64,000 bases of DNA. Source: Ruthenibacterium lactatiformans (GTDB lineage: Bacteria; Bacillota; Clostridia; Oscillospirales; Ruminococcaceae). The stretch's first letter is position 1. Every line of letters begins with the position of its first letter. Where the stretch lies: positions 248,001 to 312,000 of the forward strand of contig NZ_JXXK01000001.1 in assembly GCF_000949455.1 (NCBI RefSeq), given 5' to 3'. Made by a program: the position numbers and the translations under genes. Below, in pieces: positions 1 through 9,217 of this stretch. The notes below the pieces were generated by a model that worked only from the letters and a program-made list of their open reading frames with translations, searched no databases and was not told the origin of the DNA.

Positions 1-331
1 GTTCGCCCACATGAATGGACGTGATCTCCCGCTCGTAGGAATTGAGCAGCGCCTGTTCGATATTGTCCACGGCGTCCTCCAGCATCTGATACGACACCGG
101 CCGCTTTTCGCAGGCCCGCATCATCCCGTTCAGCAGCTTCTGACGGTTGAACGCTTCGCGCGACTTATCCTTTTTCACCACCATAAGAGGCACGGTCTCC
201 ACGATCTCGTAGGTGGTGAACCTTTTTTGACATACAAGACACTCCCGGCGGCGGCGGATGCGTTCTCCGTCGTCAGCCGGCCGGGAATCGATCACTTTGG
301 AGTCTATCTCACCGCAATAAGGACATTTCAT
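1..331 (-). CDS. nrdR: Transcriptional repressor NrdR, 3' end outside the window
   Basis: NrdR represses ribonucleotide reductase operons according to the ATP/dATP level. About 110 of the usual 150 or so residues are visible. The N-terminus carries the zinc ribbon with CPYC at residues 3-6 and CLVC at 31-34, around the basic stretch typical of the family, followed by the start of the ATP-cone domain from about residue 49. The gene runs off the left edge. Its ATG overlaps the stop of the upstream sugar isomerase gene in an ATGA arrangement, so the two are probably translationally coupled. No NrdR box or reductase gene is visible here. The assignment is secure. Confidence 0.95.
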   Translation of the reverse strand, partial: MKCPYCGEIDSKVIDSRPADDGERIRRRRECLVCQKRFTTYEIVETVPLMVVKKDKSREAFNRQKLLNGMMRACEKRPVSYQMLEDAVDNIEQALLNSYEREITSIHVGE

Positions 332-1149
332 GGGCACTGCTCCTTTTCCGAGCCGGATGCTACGGAGCATCCGGCATAAATTTTGTTCACCATCGCCGCA
401 GAAGCCAGCAGCTCATCCATTGAGGAAAAACCGCTTCGGTACAGCTCGATGATGATGTCTCCCGCAAAACCGCCGCGCCTGAGTTCCCTGAAAAACGGTT
501 CAAGTGCCAAGCCGCCCGTACCCGGCGCTGTACAGTCGTTTTGCTGTGTATAATCGCTCAAATGGACATGCGCGATTTTTCCGCGCATCGCATCCAGCAT
601 TTCCTCCAACTGCACTCCGGCACGCCGCTGCTGCTTTACATCCAGAACAAATGAGACATCGTCCCCCGTATATTCCCGCATTTGACGCACATATTCCGGC
701 AGGCCGCATTTGCAGCGCACCACGTTTTCCTGACAGAAATCAACGCCATATTCCCGCGCTGTCCTGCGCAGCAGCAGATAATTTTCGCAATGCCTTTGAA
801 ACGGAAACGGCGTCTGCCTGTAATCGCCGTGGAACACCACGCGTGGGATTCCCAACACACGGCATATCTCAAAATAACGCCGATAGATACGCAGGCCGTC
901 CTCCAACCTGCCGCCGTATTCAGAAGCGAAGAAAAATGTTTCCATCCCCGACGTAAAGGGGTGCAGAGCGGCGGCGCGCATGCCCGCATCCTGAAGGACC
1001 GACCGCAGGCGCTCCGTATAAGAAAGCTCCAGTTCACTGAATGTGTTGAGAAAAATCTCCACCGTTTCCACGCCTGCGCCGCGCAGTGCGGACAGCGCCT
1101 CTGCTGTTTCCTGCGGGTAAAAGCAGGAAGTGGATATTCCGCACTGCAT
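328..1149 (-). CDS. Sugar phosphate isomerase/epimerase (xylose isomerase-like TIM barrel)
   Basis: This 273-residue protein belongs to the AP endonuclease 2 / xylose isomerase-like TIM barrel family, whose members isomerise or epimerise sugars or their phosphates using a divalent metal. Family-type segments are visible: VVFHGDYR near the middle, CQENVV, VLDVKQ and HVHLSDY, which supply the usual Glu, Asp and His metal ligands. The start was placed at 1149 because GAGGTG lies upstream at good spacing; longer in-frame starts would run over the promoter. Its stop overlaps the nrdR start by 4 bp. The substrate is unknown, and nothing in the neighbours points to one. Confidence 0.8.
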   Translation of the reverse strand: MQCGISTSCFYPQETAEALSALRGAGVETVEIFLNTFSELELSYTERLRSVLQDAGMRAAALHPFTSGMETFFFASEYGGRLEDGLRIYRRYFEICRVLGIPRVVFHGDYRQTPFPFQRHCENYLLLRRTAREYGVDFCQENVVRCKCGLPEYVRQMREYTGDDVSFVLDVKQQRRAGVQLEEMLDAMRGKIAHVHLSDYTQQNDCTAPGTGGLALEPFFRELRRGGFAGDIIIELYRSGFSSMDELLASAAMVNKIYAGCSVASGSEKEQCP

Positions 1150-1177
1150 GGTCAAAACACCTCGCTTGATTGCTCTT

Positions 1178-1206
1178 ATTATGGCACAGTCCCGGCCTTT
1201 TTGCAA
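1178..1206 (-). promoter_or_regulatory. Sigma-A-type promoter for the isomerase-nrdR unit
   Basis: On the minus strand TTGCAA (1206-1201), a 17-bp spacer and CATAAT (1183-1178) stand about 30 bp before the isomerase start. They lie just beyond the secF terminator, so the isomerase and nrdR form a separate unit. Confidence 0.55.
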
Positions 1207-1240
1207 GCAAAAAGCGGACGCATCCAAGATACGTCCGCTT
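1205..1240 (-). terminator. Rho-independent terminator after secF
   Basis: Arms AAGCGGACG and CGTCCGCTT (1212-1220 and 1232-1240) form a 9-bp stem, followed on the minus strand by TTTTTGC. It ends the secD-secF transcript just after the secF stop. Confidence 0.8.
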
Positions 1241-1252
1241 GGTATTCCCTAT

Positions 1253-2191
1253 TCAGGCCTTTTTCTTGCGGGGCTTCGCTTTTTTGTGCAATTCCCATTC
1301 CACCCACAGCGGGCCGGCAATACAGATTGTGCTGTAAACACCGGAGATCATGCCAATGATGAGCGGGAACGCAAATGTAAAGATACTGTCCAACCCGAAC
1401 ACCACAGACACGACGCATACAGTACCCAACGCCAGCAGCGTGGAAATGGTCGTATTGATGGAGCGGCGCAGGCTCTGATTGATGCTGTTGTTCACAAGCG
1501 TGGCAAAATCCATCGAATTACCGTACAACTGGCGGTTCTCACGCACACGGTCATAAATAACGACTGTATCATTGATGGAATAACCCAAGATCGTGAGCAG
1601 TGCCGCAATAAAGTTCCCGTTGAGGGGGATGCGCATGACGACGAACACGCCATATACCACGATCAGGTCATGCACCAGAGCCACAACAGCCATGCTGCCC
1701 GCAGGCCAGCCGCCGATTTTCTTAAAGCGGACGGCGATGTAGACCAAGATCAACAGCGAAGCCGCCACAACGGCCACGATGCTCTTGGCAAAGAACTCCT
1801 TACCGATGGTCGGGTCCACATTATTCAGCGAAAGCTGGCGAAAGCTGTTATCCGAATAGTTTTCTTCCAGCCTGACACTCAAGGCTTCCACTGTGGCGGT
1901 TTCCACCGTCTGTGTGCCCGGCATGGAAATCGTCAGCGTCTGTGCGTCGGACGCAATGCTGCTGCCGGTCTGTAGCGTTACGTTGCTACCCAGCGTACTT
2001 TCAATATCCTTTTGCACCGCAGAGATATCCAGCTCACCCGTATAGCTGTAGGTAAGCATCGCGCCGCCTTTGAACTGGATATCCATTTCAACGCCGAAAA
2101 TCACGCTGAACAGAAGAATGAATACGATTAGCACGGCGGAAAAGATGAAGAACTTTTTGCGGTTCCCAACGATGTCATACTGTTTTTTCAT
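1253..2191 (-). CDS. secF: Protein translocase subunit SecF
   Basis: SecF works with SecD in the cytoplasmic membrane to pull exported proteins through SecYEG using the proton gradient. The 312-residue protein has a first transmembrane segment at about 15-35, the family motif region with FKGG near residue 41, an extracytoplasmic loop of about 90 residues, then five hydrophobic segments with the conserved GYSINDTVVIYDRVRE stretch in the second half. The start at 2191 has GGAGGGG upstream and lies inside the end of secD (17-bp overlap). A separate SecF, not a SecDF fusion, is usual in Clostridia. The C-terminus ends in a lysine-rich tail. Confidence 0.96.
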   Translation of the reverse strand: MKKQYDIVGNRKKFFIFSAVLIVFILLFSVIFGVEMDIQFKGGAMLTYSYTGELDISAVQKDIESTLGSNVTLQTGSSIASDAQTLTISMPGTQTVETATVEALSVRLEENYSDNSFRQLSLNNVDPTIGKEFFAKSIVAVVAASLLILVYIAVRFKKIGGWPAGSMAVVALVHDLIVVYGVFVVMRIPLNGNFIAALLTILGYSINDTVVIYDRVRENRQLYGNSMDFATLVNNSINQSLRRSINTTISTLLALGTVCVVSVVFGLDSIFTFAFPLIIGMISGVYSTICIAGPLWVEWELHKKAKPRKKKA

Positions 2192-3614
2192 TCTTTACCC
2201 CTCCATACAAAACCGGGTTGCGCATGCATTTCAGCTTGGAGATGCCCTTCAGCATCACGCGCGTGCAGATAACGCCGAACACAAAGTTCAGCAGCACGCC
2301 CACCAGCAGCGTATACCCGAAGGAATAGATCGTGCCCGCCGTAGAGGGGCCGAAGGCAAAGAAGATCGGCTTGAGCATCCTGGCGAAAAAGCCGTCTGTG
2401 GGGCCAAACGCACCCATCAGCATCACCGCGACGATGATGACCGTGACGTTGCCGTCGATGACCGGCGCAAGGCCGCGGTCGAAGCCGGCGCGGATGGCGC
2501 CGTCGATGCTCTTGCCGGAGCGGATCTCCTCCTTGATGCGCTCGGCGGCGATGACGTTGGCGTCAACACCCATACCGATGGCAAGGATGATGCCCGCGAT
2601 GCCCGGCAGCGTCAGCGTGAAGCTGTTGAGCACAGAGAAATAGCCGGATACGAATGCCAGCGTCATGGCCGTCTGCCCCAACAGCGCAATAACCGCCACC
2701 GCGCCGGGCAGACGGTAATTCGCAATCATGAACAGCGCCACCAGCACGAACGCGACCACGCCTGCGATCACCATGGCCTGCAGCGAGTTTGCTCCCAGGC
2801 TGGGGCTGATCGTGCTGTAATTCTCGGCCGTAAGCGCAAACGGCAGCGCGCCGGAATTGATCTTGTTTGCCAGAGAGATGGCTTCGTCGCGCGTCTTGTC
2901 ATCCGAACCGTTCAGTGTGATCATGGCGTTTCCGTCCGTGATTGCAGAGTTAACGGTGGGATAAGAGATCATCGTGTCGTCCATCCAGATAGAGATGGTT
3001 CCCTTGGACTCCGAAAGGCGCGTGGTGGCCTCGGCAAAGCTCTCTTTGCCGGAATCGTTGAGTTCCAGCGAAACATAATACTGGCCGTATGTAGCGCTGT
3101 TCGCATTGTTGTCCACGGCAGCGGTCGCGCTTTTGATGTCCTTGCCCTCAAGGATGATGTTCTCCGCCGTCACACCTGTGGGCTTGCCCTCGCTGTCCAC
3201 TTCTTTACCCTCGCGGAACGTGAGCACCGCAGTGGCGCCGATCTCCTGGATCGCGGACTCGGGGTTGAAATCCGTCTCACCTTCCTTCCACGGGAAACGA
3301 ACGATGATACGGTCCTTATTGTAATCCGTATACACTTCGTTGTCCGTGATGTTCAGGTTCACAAGGCGCTGCTGGATGACGGACTCCGCCGCGGCCATCT
3401 GCTCGTCCGTTGCGTCGTAGCCGTCGGCCGGCATGAACGTCACGTCCACGCCGCCTCGGATGTCGATGCCGAAGCGGATGTCCTGCGCGCCCTTCACCCA
3501 AATTTTTGTTGTGTCGCCATACTGCGTGCTGATGCCCAGGAACGCGGTAAACGCGAACACGACGATCAGGACCGCAACAACAAAAAATTGCCAGGGTTTC
3601 CCTTTTGTCTTCAT
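2175..3614 (-). CDS. secD: Protein translocase subunit SecD
   Basis: SecD is the partner of SecF. The 479-residue protein starts with one membrane segment (residues 10-30), followed by the conserved DIRGGVDV region, a long extracytoplasmic P1 domain to about residue 270, and five further membrane segments containing the GMGVDANVI and SGKSIDGAIRAGFDRG motifs that mark the RND-type core. GGAGG lies 6 bp before the ATG. It is the first gene of the secD-secF pair. The length fits single-domain SecD of Firmicutes. Confidence 0.96.
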   Translation of the reverse strand: MKTKGKPWQFFVVAVLIVVFAFTAFLGISTQYGDTTKIWVKGAQDIRFGIDIRGGVDVTFMPADGYDATDEQMAAAESVIQQRLVNLNITDNEVYTDYNKDRIIVRFPWKEGETDFNPESAIQEIGATAVLTFREGKEVDSEGKPTGVTAENIILEGKDIKSATAAVDNNANSATYGQYYVSLELNDSGKESFAEATTRLSESKGTISIWMDDTMISYPTVNSAITDGNAMITLNGSDDKTRDEAISLANKINSGALPFALTAENYSTISPSLGANSLQAMVIAGVVAFVLVALFMIANYRLPGAVAVIALLGQTAMTLAFVSGYFSVLNSFTLTLPGIAGIILAIGMGVDANVIAAERIKEEIRSGKSIDGAIRAGFDRGLAPVIDGNVTVIIVAVMLMGAFGPTDGFFARMLKPIFFAFGPSTAGTIYSFGYTLLVGVLLNFVFGVICTRVMLKGISKLKCMRNPVLYGGVKNEKTV

Positions 3615-3682
3615 GGTGTTCCTCCAGAAATGAAATTATCTATCCTACCACGGCGCGGGCCCAGGCGCAAAGCGCCGGGACA

Positions 3683-4957
3683 TCACTGCCGCTGCAATAG
3701 CTTTTCCAGCGTGGCGATACGCACACACACGCACAACAGCCGGGAAGCTGTCTCCAGCTCATCCAGCGGCGGGAACGTGGGCGCGATACGGATGTTGCTG
3801 TCCTGCGGGTCCACGCCGTAAGGATAAGCGGCCCCGGCATCCGTCAGCACAACGCCTGCTTCCCTGCACAGCTGGACCGTACGTTTGGCACATCCGCCGA
3901 GCGTATACAGGCTGAGGAAATAACCTCCGTTGGGCTTTGTCCAGCGGGCAATACTTCCACAGCCGGAGAGGCCCTCGTCCAATATCGCGAGCACGGCCCT
4001 GAACTTCGGTTCCAGAAGCGCACGGTGCTTTTCCATATGGGCGGCCAAACCATCCATATCCTTCAGAAAACGTATATGACGAACTTGGTTCAGCTTATCA
4101 AAGCTGATGATCATCGGGAACATGTTTTTAAGGATATAGTCGATGTTGCGGCGGCTGGCGGCCATTGCAGCTACGCCTGCGCCCGGGAATGTCACCTTGC
4201 TCAGTGAACAGAACATCAAGGCACGGTCCTCATGGCCGGCCTTGCGGCATTCTTCCAGCATGTTCAAGATCACGTCATGGGTATCGGTCAAATGATGCAC
4301 GCAGTATGCATTGTCCCACATGATCTTGAAATCAGGCGCGGCGGTTTTCATCGCGGCCAGCCGGCGCACGGTTTCATCACTGTAACTGTATCCGTCCGGA
4401 TTGGAATACAGCGGCACGCACCAGATTCCCTTTACCGCCTCATCCTTCACAAGCGCTTCCACACAGTCCATATCCGGCCCTGTGGGAAGCATGGGAACGG
4501 CGATAAGCTCAAATCCGAAATATTCCGTCACACGGAAGTGACGGTCGTAGCCCGGCGCAGGGCACAAAAATTTAGGCCTGCCGCACGCATTCCACGCGGC
4601 AGGGCTATCGGCAAAGCCCAGGCGCCATCCTAGGTCGATCAGGTAATACATCATATTCAGGCTGGAGTTTCCGCCCACGATCACCTCATCCGGCTGTGCG
4701 CCCAGAATATCGGCAAAAAAGCGGCGTGCCTCCGGCATGCCTTCCAGGTTGCCGTAATTGCGCGAATCGATCCCCGTCTCACCTTTGTAATCCGTGATGG
4801 TAAGCAGGTCCATCGAAAGATCCAACTGGTCCGGCGCGGGTTTCCCGCGTGACATATCAAGCTTCAAACCTTTCGCCGCATACTCCTCATAAATCTTGCG
4901 CAGGCTGTCCAGTTCCTGCGCGCACTGCCGGCTGTCCATAGCAAAATAATCTGCCAT
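3683..4957 (-). CDS. PLP-dependent aspartate aminotransferase (AspT-like, class I/II fold)
   Basis: A 424-residue pyridoxal-phosphate enzyme of the aminotransferase I/II fold, close to the group that includes corynebacterial AspT (a deep branch of aspartate aminotransferases also described as MocR-like without a DNA-binding domain). Visible marks are the N-terminal DMSRGKPAP, the substrate loop GNSSLNMMY, WDNAYCVHHL, and the Schiff-base lysine in CSLSKVTFPGAG near residue 250. The start at 4957 was chosen because AGAGGGG lies about 9 bp upstream; the earlier in-frame ATG would place that ribosome site inside the gene. The likely reaction is aspartate/2-oxoglutarate transamination; the exact substrate is inferred from the family. 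Confidence 0.85.
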   Translation of the reverse strand: MADYFAMDSRQCAQELDSLRKIYEEYAAKGLKLDMSRGKPAPDQLDLSMDLLTITDYKGETGIDSRNYGNLEGMPEARRFFADILGAQPDEVIVGGNSSLNMMYYLIDLGWRLGFADSPAAWNACGRPKFLCPAPGYDRHFRVTEYFGFELIAVPMLPTGPDMDCVEALVKDEAVKGIWCVPLYSNPDGYSYSDETVRRLAAMKTAAPDFKIMWDNAYCVHHLTDTHDVILNMLEECRKAGHEDRALMFCSLSKVTFPGAGVAAMAASRRNIDYILKNMFPMIISFDKLNQVRHIRFLKDMDGLAAHMEKHRALLEPKFRAVLAILDEGLSGCGSIARWTKPNGGYFLSLYTLGGCAKRTVQLCREAGVVLTDAGAAYPYGVDPQDSNIRIAPTFPPLDELETASRLLCVCVRIATLEKLLQRQ

Positions 4958-5072
4958 GTTTCTTTTCCCCTCTCTCATCCATTTCCCTCATGCGATACTT
5001 CCCGGAGCGTCCCCAAAGCCGGAACGCTTCAACTGTGCGGCACGTCAAAAAAGCAGGCCGGCACAAGATATT

Positions 5073-5101
5073 ATTATAATATAAACGGCGCAATTGTACA
5101 A
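5073..5101 (-). promoter_or_regulatory. Promoter of the aminotransferase gene
   Basis: Minus strand TTGTAC (5101-5096), a 17-bp spacer and a consensus TATAAT (5078-5073). It lies between the ileS terminator and the aminotransferase start, so this gene has its own promoter. Confidence 0.65.
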
Positions 5102-5133
5102 GTTGAAACGCAATTTTCCCTCCATTTTACGCA

Positions 5134-5169
5134 AAAAAGTTACAGCGCGCAACGCGCGCTGTAACTTTT
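5134..5169 (-). terminator. Terminator of ileS
   Basis: Long perfect stem: AAAGTTACAGCGCGC pairs with GCGCGCTGTAACTTT around a 3-nt loop, with a T run on the minus strand directly after. It starts 20 bp beyond the ileS stop. Confidence 0.9.
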
Positions 5170-5189
5170 CGGGGTGTTTTCTTTTAAAA

Positions 5190-8100
5190 TCAGATGCGCT
5201 CCACGCCGAGTGTGACTGATTCTCCGTTGACGTCCCACTCCTTGGTGTAGCCTGCGAGGCTTCCTGTGCACACCGCATCCGCCAGAATATCGCTGCCTAC
5301 CTGCGCGCTGTTTGCTGCGAGCAGCGCCTCGATCTTTCGGTTGCCGGAGGCATAGGCCCGGATATGGTCTTCCACATGAAAGCCCGCTTCCTTGCGCATG
5401 GTTTGGAATTTGCTCACAAGCTCACGCACAAAGCCCTCTTCGATGAGCGCTTCCGTCAGCTCCGTATCAATGGCCACCGTCACGCCGCCGTCCTCAACGG
5501 TGAAGTACCGGTCAGACTGCGTCATCTCGATGAGCAGGTCCTCCGGCGCCAGTTCAACGGCTCCCCCCTGCAGTTCCAGACGGAGCACGCCGTTTGCATC
5601 CAGTTCTTTTTTTGCTGCACTGCCGTCAAGCTCCATCAGCGCGGTGCGGATCTCGCCCAGGCGCTTGCCGTATTTGGGGCCCAGCGTCTTGAGCTGGGGC
5701 TTGAAGCTGTACGAGGTAAACGCGGAAACGTCCTGCGTGAAGGTCACGGCCTTAATGTTCAGCTCATCCTCGATGATCTCTTTGTAGAAATCTCCCAGCT
5801 CCTCCTCCGCTTTCACAAACATCTGCGCCAGAGGCTGGCGGTTCTTACGGTTTGAACCGTTGCGCGCCGCCCGGCCCAGCACCACGATTTTGAGCACAAG
5901 GTCCATATCCCGCTCCAGCTGCGCGTCGATGCGGCGCTCGTCCGCTTCGGGGAAACCGCACAAGTGAACGCTCTCCGGCGCGCCCTTATCCAGGCTGCGC
6001 ACCAGATTTTGGTAGATGCTCTCCGCCATGAAAGGGATCATGGGCGCGGCAGCCTTGCTTGTGGTCACAAGAGCGGTGTACAGCGTCATATAGGCGTTGA
6101 TCTTATCCTGCGGCATGTCTTTGCCCCAGAACCGTTCGCGGCTGCGGCGCACGTACCAGTTGCTCAGATCATCCACAAACTCCTGCAAGCTGCGCGCCGC
6201 CTCGGGAATGGCGTAAGCTGCCAGATTTTCATCCACGGATTTTACCATAGAGTTCATTTTGGACAAGATCCATTTGTCCATCACAGACAATTTGTCGTAT
6301 TCCAGCGCATATTTCGTAGCGTCGAATGCATCGATGTTGGCATACAGCACATAGAATGCATAGGTGTTCCACAGCGTACCCATCAGCTTGCGCTGGCCTT
6401 CCTGCACGCCTTTGTCTGAAAAGCGTTTGGGCAGCCAAGGCGCCCCGTTCGTATAAAAATACCAGCGAATGGCGTCCGCGCCGTACTTCGCCAGCGCCTC
6501 GAACGGATCGACCGCGTTGCCCTTGGACTTAGACATCTTCTGGCCGTTTTCGTCCTGTACCAGCCCCGTGACAACGACATTCTTATAGGGCGCCTTGTTG
6601 AAAATCAGCGTGGAGATAGCCAGCAGCGAATAGAACCAGCCTCGGGTCTGATCCACGGATTCAGAAATAAAATCCGCCGGAAACTGCTGCTCGAACAACT
6701 CCTTGTTTTCAAAGGGATAATGGTGCTGTGCAAAAGGCATGGCGCCCGAATCGAACCAGCAGTCGATGACCTCGGGAACACGTTTCATCTGCTTGCCGCA
6801 GTGCGGGCACTTAATGGTGACCGCATCGATATACGGCCGGTGCAGCTCGATTTCGTCCGGGCAATTATCGGACATGGATCTCAGTTCTTCGATGCTGCCG
6901 ACAGAATGGCGGTGACCGCACTCGCATTCCCAAATATTCAGCGGCGTGCCCCAATAACGGTTGCGGCTGATACCCCAATCCTGCACGTTTTCCAGCCAGT
7001 CTCCAAAGCGACCCTTGCCGATGCTCTCCGGCACCCAGTTGACGGTATTGTTGTTGCGGATGAGATCCTGCTTTACCTCCGTCATTTTGATGAACCAGGA
7101 ATCGCGGGCATAGTAGATGAGCGGTGTGCCGCAGCGCCAGCAGTGCGGATAGCTATGCTCAAATACCGGCGCGCTGAACAGCAGGCCGCGCGTTTCCAGA
7201 TCCCTGAGCACTTCCTTGTCCGCTTTTTTGCAGAACATACCCGCCCAAGGGGTTTCTTTGGTCATCTCGCCCTTTGCGTCCACAAGCTGCACCAGCGGCA
7301 GGCCATATTTACGTCCCACATTCGCATCGTCCTCACCGAAAGCCGGCGCGATATGCACGATGCCCGTGCCGTCCGTCAGCGTGACGTAACCGTCACATAC
7401 CACATACCAGCACTTTTCCTTCGGCTGTACGAATGCGAACAGCGGCTCGTATTCTTTATATTCCAGATCGCGTCCTGTATAGGCCTCCAGCACCGTATAA
7501 GCGCCCTCGCCCAGTACGGTATCCGCCAGAGCCTCCGCCAGATAATAGACGGTGCCGTCCCCGTTCATGCGCACCTTGACATAACGCTCATCCGGGTGTA
7601 CGCACAGTGCAACATTGGAAGGCAGCGTCCAGGGCGTGGTCGTCCACGCAAGGATGTAAGCGTCTTCATCCTTCACCTTGAATTTGGCGATGGCGGAGCG
7701 CTCCTTCACGTCCTTGTACCCTTGTGCCACTTCATGGCTGGACAGCGGCGTCCCGCATCGCGGGCAATAGGGCACGATTTTAAAGCCCTTGTAAAGCAGG
7801 CCCTTTTCCCAAATGTTTTTCAGCGCCCACCACTCGGATTCAATGTAGGCGTTATCATAAGTGACATAAGGGTGCTCCATATCCGCCCAAAAACCAACCG
7901 TGTGAGAAAAATCCTCCCACATGCCCTTGTATTTCCAAACGCTCTCCTTACACCTCTGGATGAACGGCTCCAGGCCGTATTCCTCGATTTGTTCCTTGCC
8001 GTCCAGCCCCAGGAGCTTTTCCACCTCCAGCTCCACAGGCAGGCCGTGCGTGTCCCATCCTGCCTTACGGGGCACCATGCAGCCTTTCATCGCGTGATAA

Positions 8101-8312
8101 CGCGGGATCATATCCTTAAAGGCGCGTGTTTCCACATGGCCGATATGGGGTTTTCCGTTGGCTGTCGGCGGGCCGTCATAAAATGTATATGTCCGGCCGT
8201 TTCTGCGCGAGTCGATGCTCTTTTCGAAGATCTGGTTGTCCTCCCAGAACTTCTCCACAGCCTTTTCCCGCTCGATAAAATTCAGATTTGCGGATACCTT
8301 GTCATACAACAC
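5190..8312 (-). CDS. ileS: Isoleucyl-tRNA synthetase (about 1040 residues)
   Basis: Charges tRNA-Ile with isoleucine. The class I signatures are present: PHIGH at residues 55-59 and KMSKS near residue 592, plus the zinc-type cysteine pairs CPRCG and CWRCG in the central region and the anticodon-binding domain at the C-terminus. The best start is a GTG at 8312, preceded by AGGAGG at 8-bp spacing; longer in-frame extensions run into the T-box terminator and leader. The length near 1040 residues fits the longer, eukaryote-like type of bacterial IleRS. Expression is controlled by the T-box leader upstream. Confidence 0.97.
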   Translation of the reverse strand: MLYDKVSANLNFIEREKAVEKFWEDNQIFEKSIDSRRNGRTYTFYDGPPTANGKPHIGHVETRAFKDMIPRYHAMKGCMVPRKAGWDTHGLPVELEVEKLLGLDGKEQIEEYGLEPFIQRCKESVWKYKGMWEDFSHTVGFWADMEHPYVTYDNAYIESEWWALKNIWEKGLLYKGFKIVPYCPRCGTPLSSHEVAQGYKDVKERSAIAKFKVKDEDAYILAWTTTPWTLPSNVALCVHPDERYVKVRMNGDGTVYYLAEALADTVLGEGAYTVLEAYTGRDLEYKEYEPLFAFVQPKEKCWYVVCDGYVTLTDGTGIVHIAPAFGEDDANVGRKYGLPLVQLVDAKGEMTKETPWAGMFCKKADKEVLRDLETRGLLFSAPVFEHSYPHCWRCGTPLIYYARDSWFIKMTEVKQDLIRNNNTVNWVPESIGKGRFGDWLENVQDWGISRNRYWGTPLNIWECECGHRHSVGSIEELRSMSDNCPDEIELHRPYIDAVTIKCPHCGKQMKRVPEVIDCWFDSGAMPFAQHHYPFENKELFEQQFPADFISESVDQTRGWFYSLLAISTLIFNKAPYKNVVVTGLVQDENGQKMSKSKGNAVDPFEALAKYGADAIRWYFYTNGAPWLPKRFSDKGVQEGQRKLMGTLWNTYAFYVLYANIDAFDATKYALEYDKLSVMDKWILSKMNSMVKSVDENLAAYAIPEAARSLQEFVDDLSNWYVRRSRERFWGKDMPQDKINAYMTLYTALVTTSKAAAPMIPFMAESIYQNLVRSLDKGAPESVHLCGFPEADERRIDAQLERDMDLVLKIVVLGRAARNGSNRKNRQPLAQMFVKAEEELGDFYKEIIEDELNIKAVTFTQDVSAFTSYSFKPQLKTLGPKYGKRLGEIRTALMELDGSAAKKELDANGVLRLELQGGAVELAPEDLLIEMTQSDRYFTVEDGGVTVAIDTELTEALIEEGFVRELVSKFQTMRKEAGFHVEDHIRAYASGNRKIEALLAANSAQVGSDILADAVCTGSLAGYTKEWDVNGESVTLGVERI

Positions 8313-8394
8313 GTCAAAATCCTCCTGCAGCAAGTTTGCTTTTTTATGAAACCACACACGACGGCGCTTACCGCATGCGTTCCTGCTTTTGAAA

Positions 8395-8656
8395 CGTCTT
8401 TCACTGTCAAATACAAAAAAATGCCTCCGTCCTGCGAACAGGACGAAGACATTGCTTCGCGAACCACCTATTGCAGCGTACCAGCATACGCGCTTTCGAT
8501 AACGGTGAAAAACCGGCATGGCTTACTAGCGGTTCAGCCTGCAGCTCCGGAGGGATATTCGGCAAAGTACTACTTGCACCGGGCTTCCACTCTCCCCGGT
8601 TCGCTTTGGCTTTTGCACGGTGCTTACTGTCTCCATCAGCGCCTTTTTCCTTGTAC
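8395..8656 (-). promoter_or_regulatory. T-box riboswitch leader of ileS (isoleucine specifier)
   Basis: The transcript between the promoter and ileS carries the T-box core AATAGGTGGTTCGCGAAGC (8472-8454), directly followed by a strong terminator: GTCTTCGTCCTG pairs with CAGGACGGAGGC around TTCG (8450-8423) and is followed by seven T. A candidate specifier triplet AUC (8556-8554, in GAAUAUCCC) agrees with isoleucine. Uncharged tRNA-Ile should stabilise the antiterminator and allow ileS transcription. The exact stem I pairing was not folded. Confidence 0.9.
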
Positions 8657-8662
8657 CTTTTA

Positions 8663-8691
8663 TATATAGCACAAGCCCGCGAAAAAGTCAA
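8663..8691 (-). promoter_or_regulatory. Promoter of the ileS T-box leader
   Basis: TTGACT (8691-8686), a 17-bp spacer and TATATA (8668-8663) on the minus strand, close to the housekeeping consensus. It lies directly after the end of the HMA gene. Confidence 0.8.
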
Positions 8692-8729
8692 ACAAAACAC
8701 ACCGAAAATCTTTTGCGTGCAGCACCATG

Positions 8730-9119
8730 CTAGCCGGCGTGACGCGCGTCTTCGGCGCATTCCGCAGACAGCACCGTATAGCCGCCCGCCCGGACAGCTT
8801 CTTTCAGCTGTCCCAGATCCGGCTTTTCCTTGCAGTGCACGTTTGCCCGCGCGCCGGCCACGTCCGCCTCAGCCCAGTATCCGTCCATGCGGTTGATGGC
8901 ATTTTCCACACGGCGCGCGCAATTTGCGCACACCATGCCGTCTATTTTCAGAACAGCATGATAGGGATAATGGCTCCTGTTCCGGTCCGCCACGCGCACC
9001 TTTTTTTCTGCCGGCTCCCGTTCGCCGCAGCAGCCGCCGCCCTGCCGCAGTTTCTTTGCATAGGAGCGGATGCCGAAGCACACGCACAATGTCAGCAGAA
9101 CCAAAACGACCGCAGTCAT
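8730..9119 (-). CDS. FeoB-associated membrane protein with heavy-metal-associated (HMA) domain
   Basis: A 129-residue protein with one N-terminal membrane segment (about residues 2-20), a short basic stretch and a GGGCCGE cysteine cluster like that of FeoB-associated Cys-rich membrane proteins, then a ferredoxin-like HMA domain with the metal-binding motif GMVCANC near residue 66. It follows feoB in the same direction about 100 bp downstream. AAGGAGG precedes the chosen ATG at 9-bp spacing. The arrangement suggests that it handles metal ions or redox at the inner face near FeoB. Which metal it binds (copper-type CxxC or iron) cannot be told from sequence. Confidence 0.75.
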   Translation of the reverse strand: MTAVVLVLLTLCVCFGIRSYAKKLRQGGGCCGEREPAEKKVRVADRNRSHYPYHAVLKIDGMVCANCARRVENAINRMDGYWAEADVAGARANVHCKEKPDLGQLKEAVRAGGYTVLSAECAEDARHAG

Positions 9120-9217
9120 TATAACGAACCTCCTTTTCCAAAGCAAAGGCCGCCGCAGCGCACGTGCAGCGGCCTTTACGGGCACCCCGGAAGAACCGGA
9201 ATCAAAACACGGCATCA

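Noticed and set aside
3655..3682. Hairpin between the aminotransferase and secD as a terminator
   Set aside because: GGCGC/GCGCC stem is present but no T run follows in either direction.
2070..3821. 583-codon frame antisense to secD
   Set aside because: Shadow of SecD with no start signal or recognisable protein.
6720..8669. Long open frame antisense to ileS (649 codons)
   Set aside because: It lies entirely over ileS and its T-box leader, has no ribosome site and no family motifs; it follows from the codon bias of the real gene.
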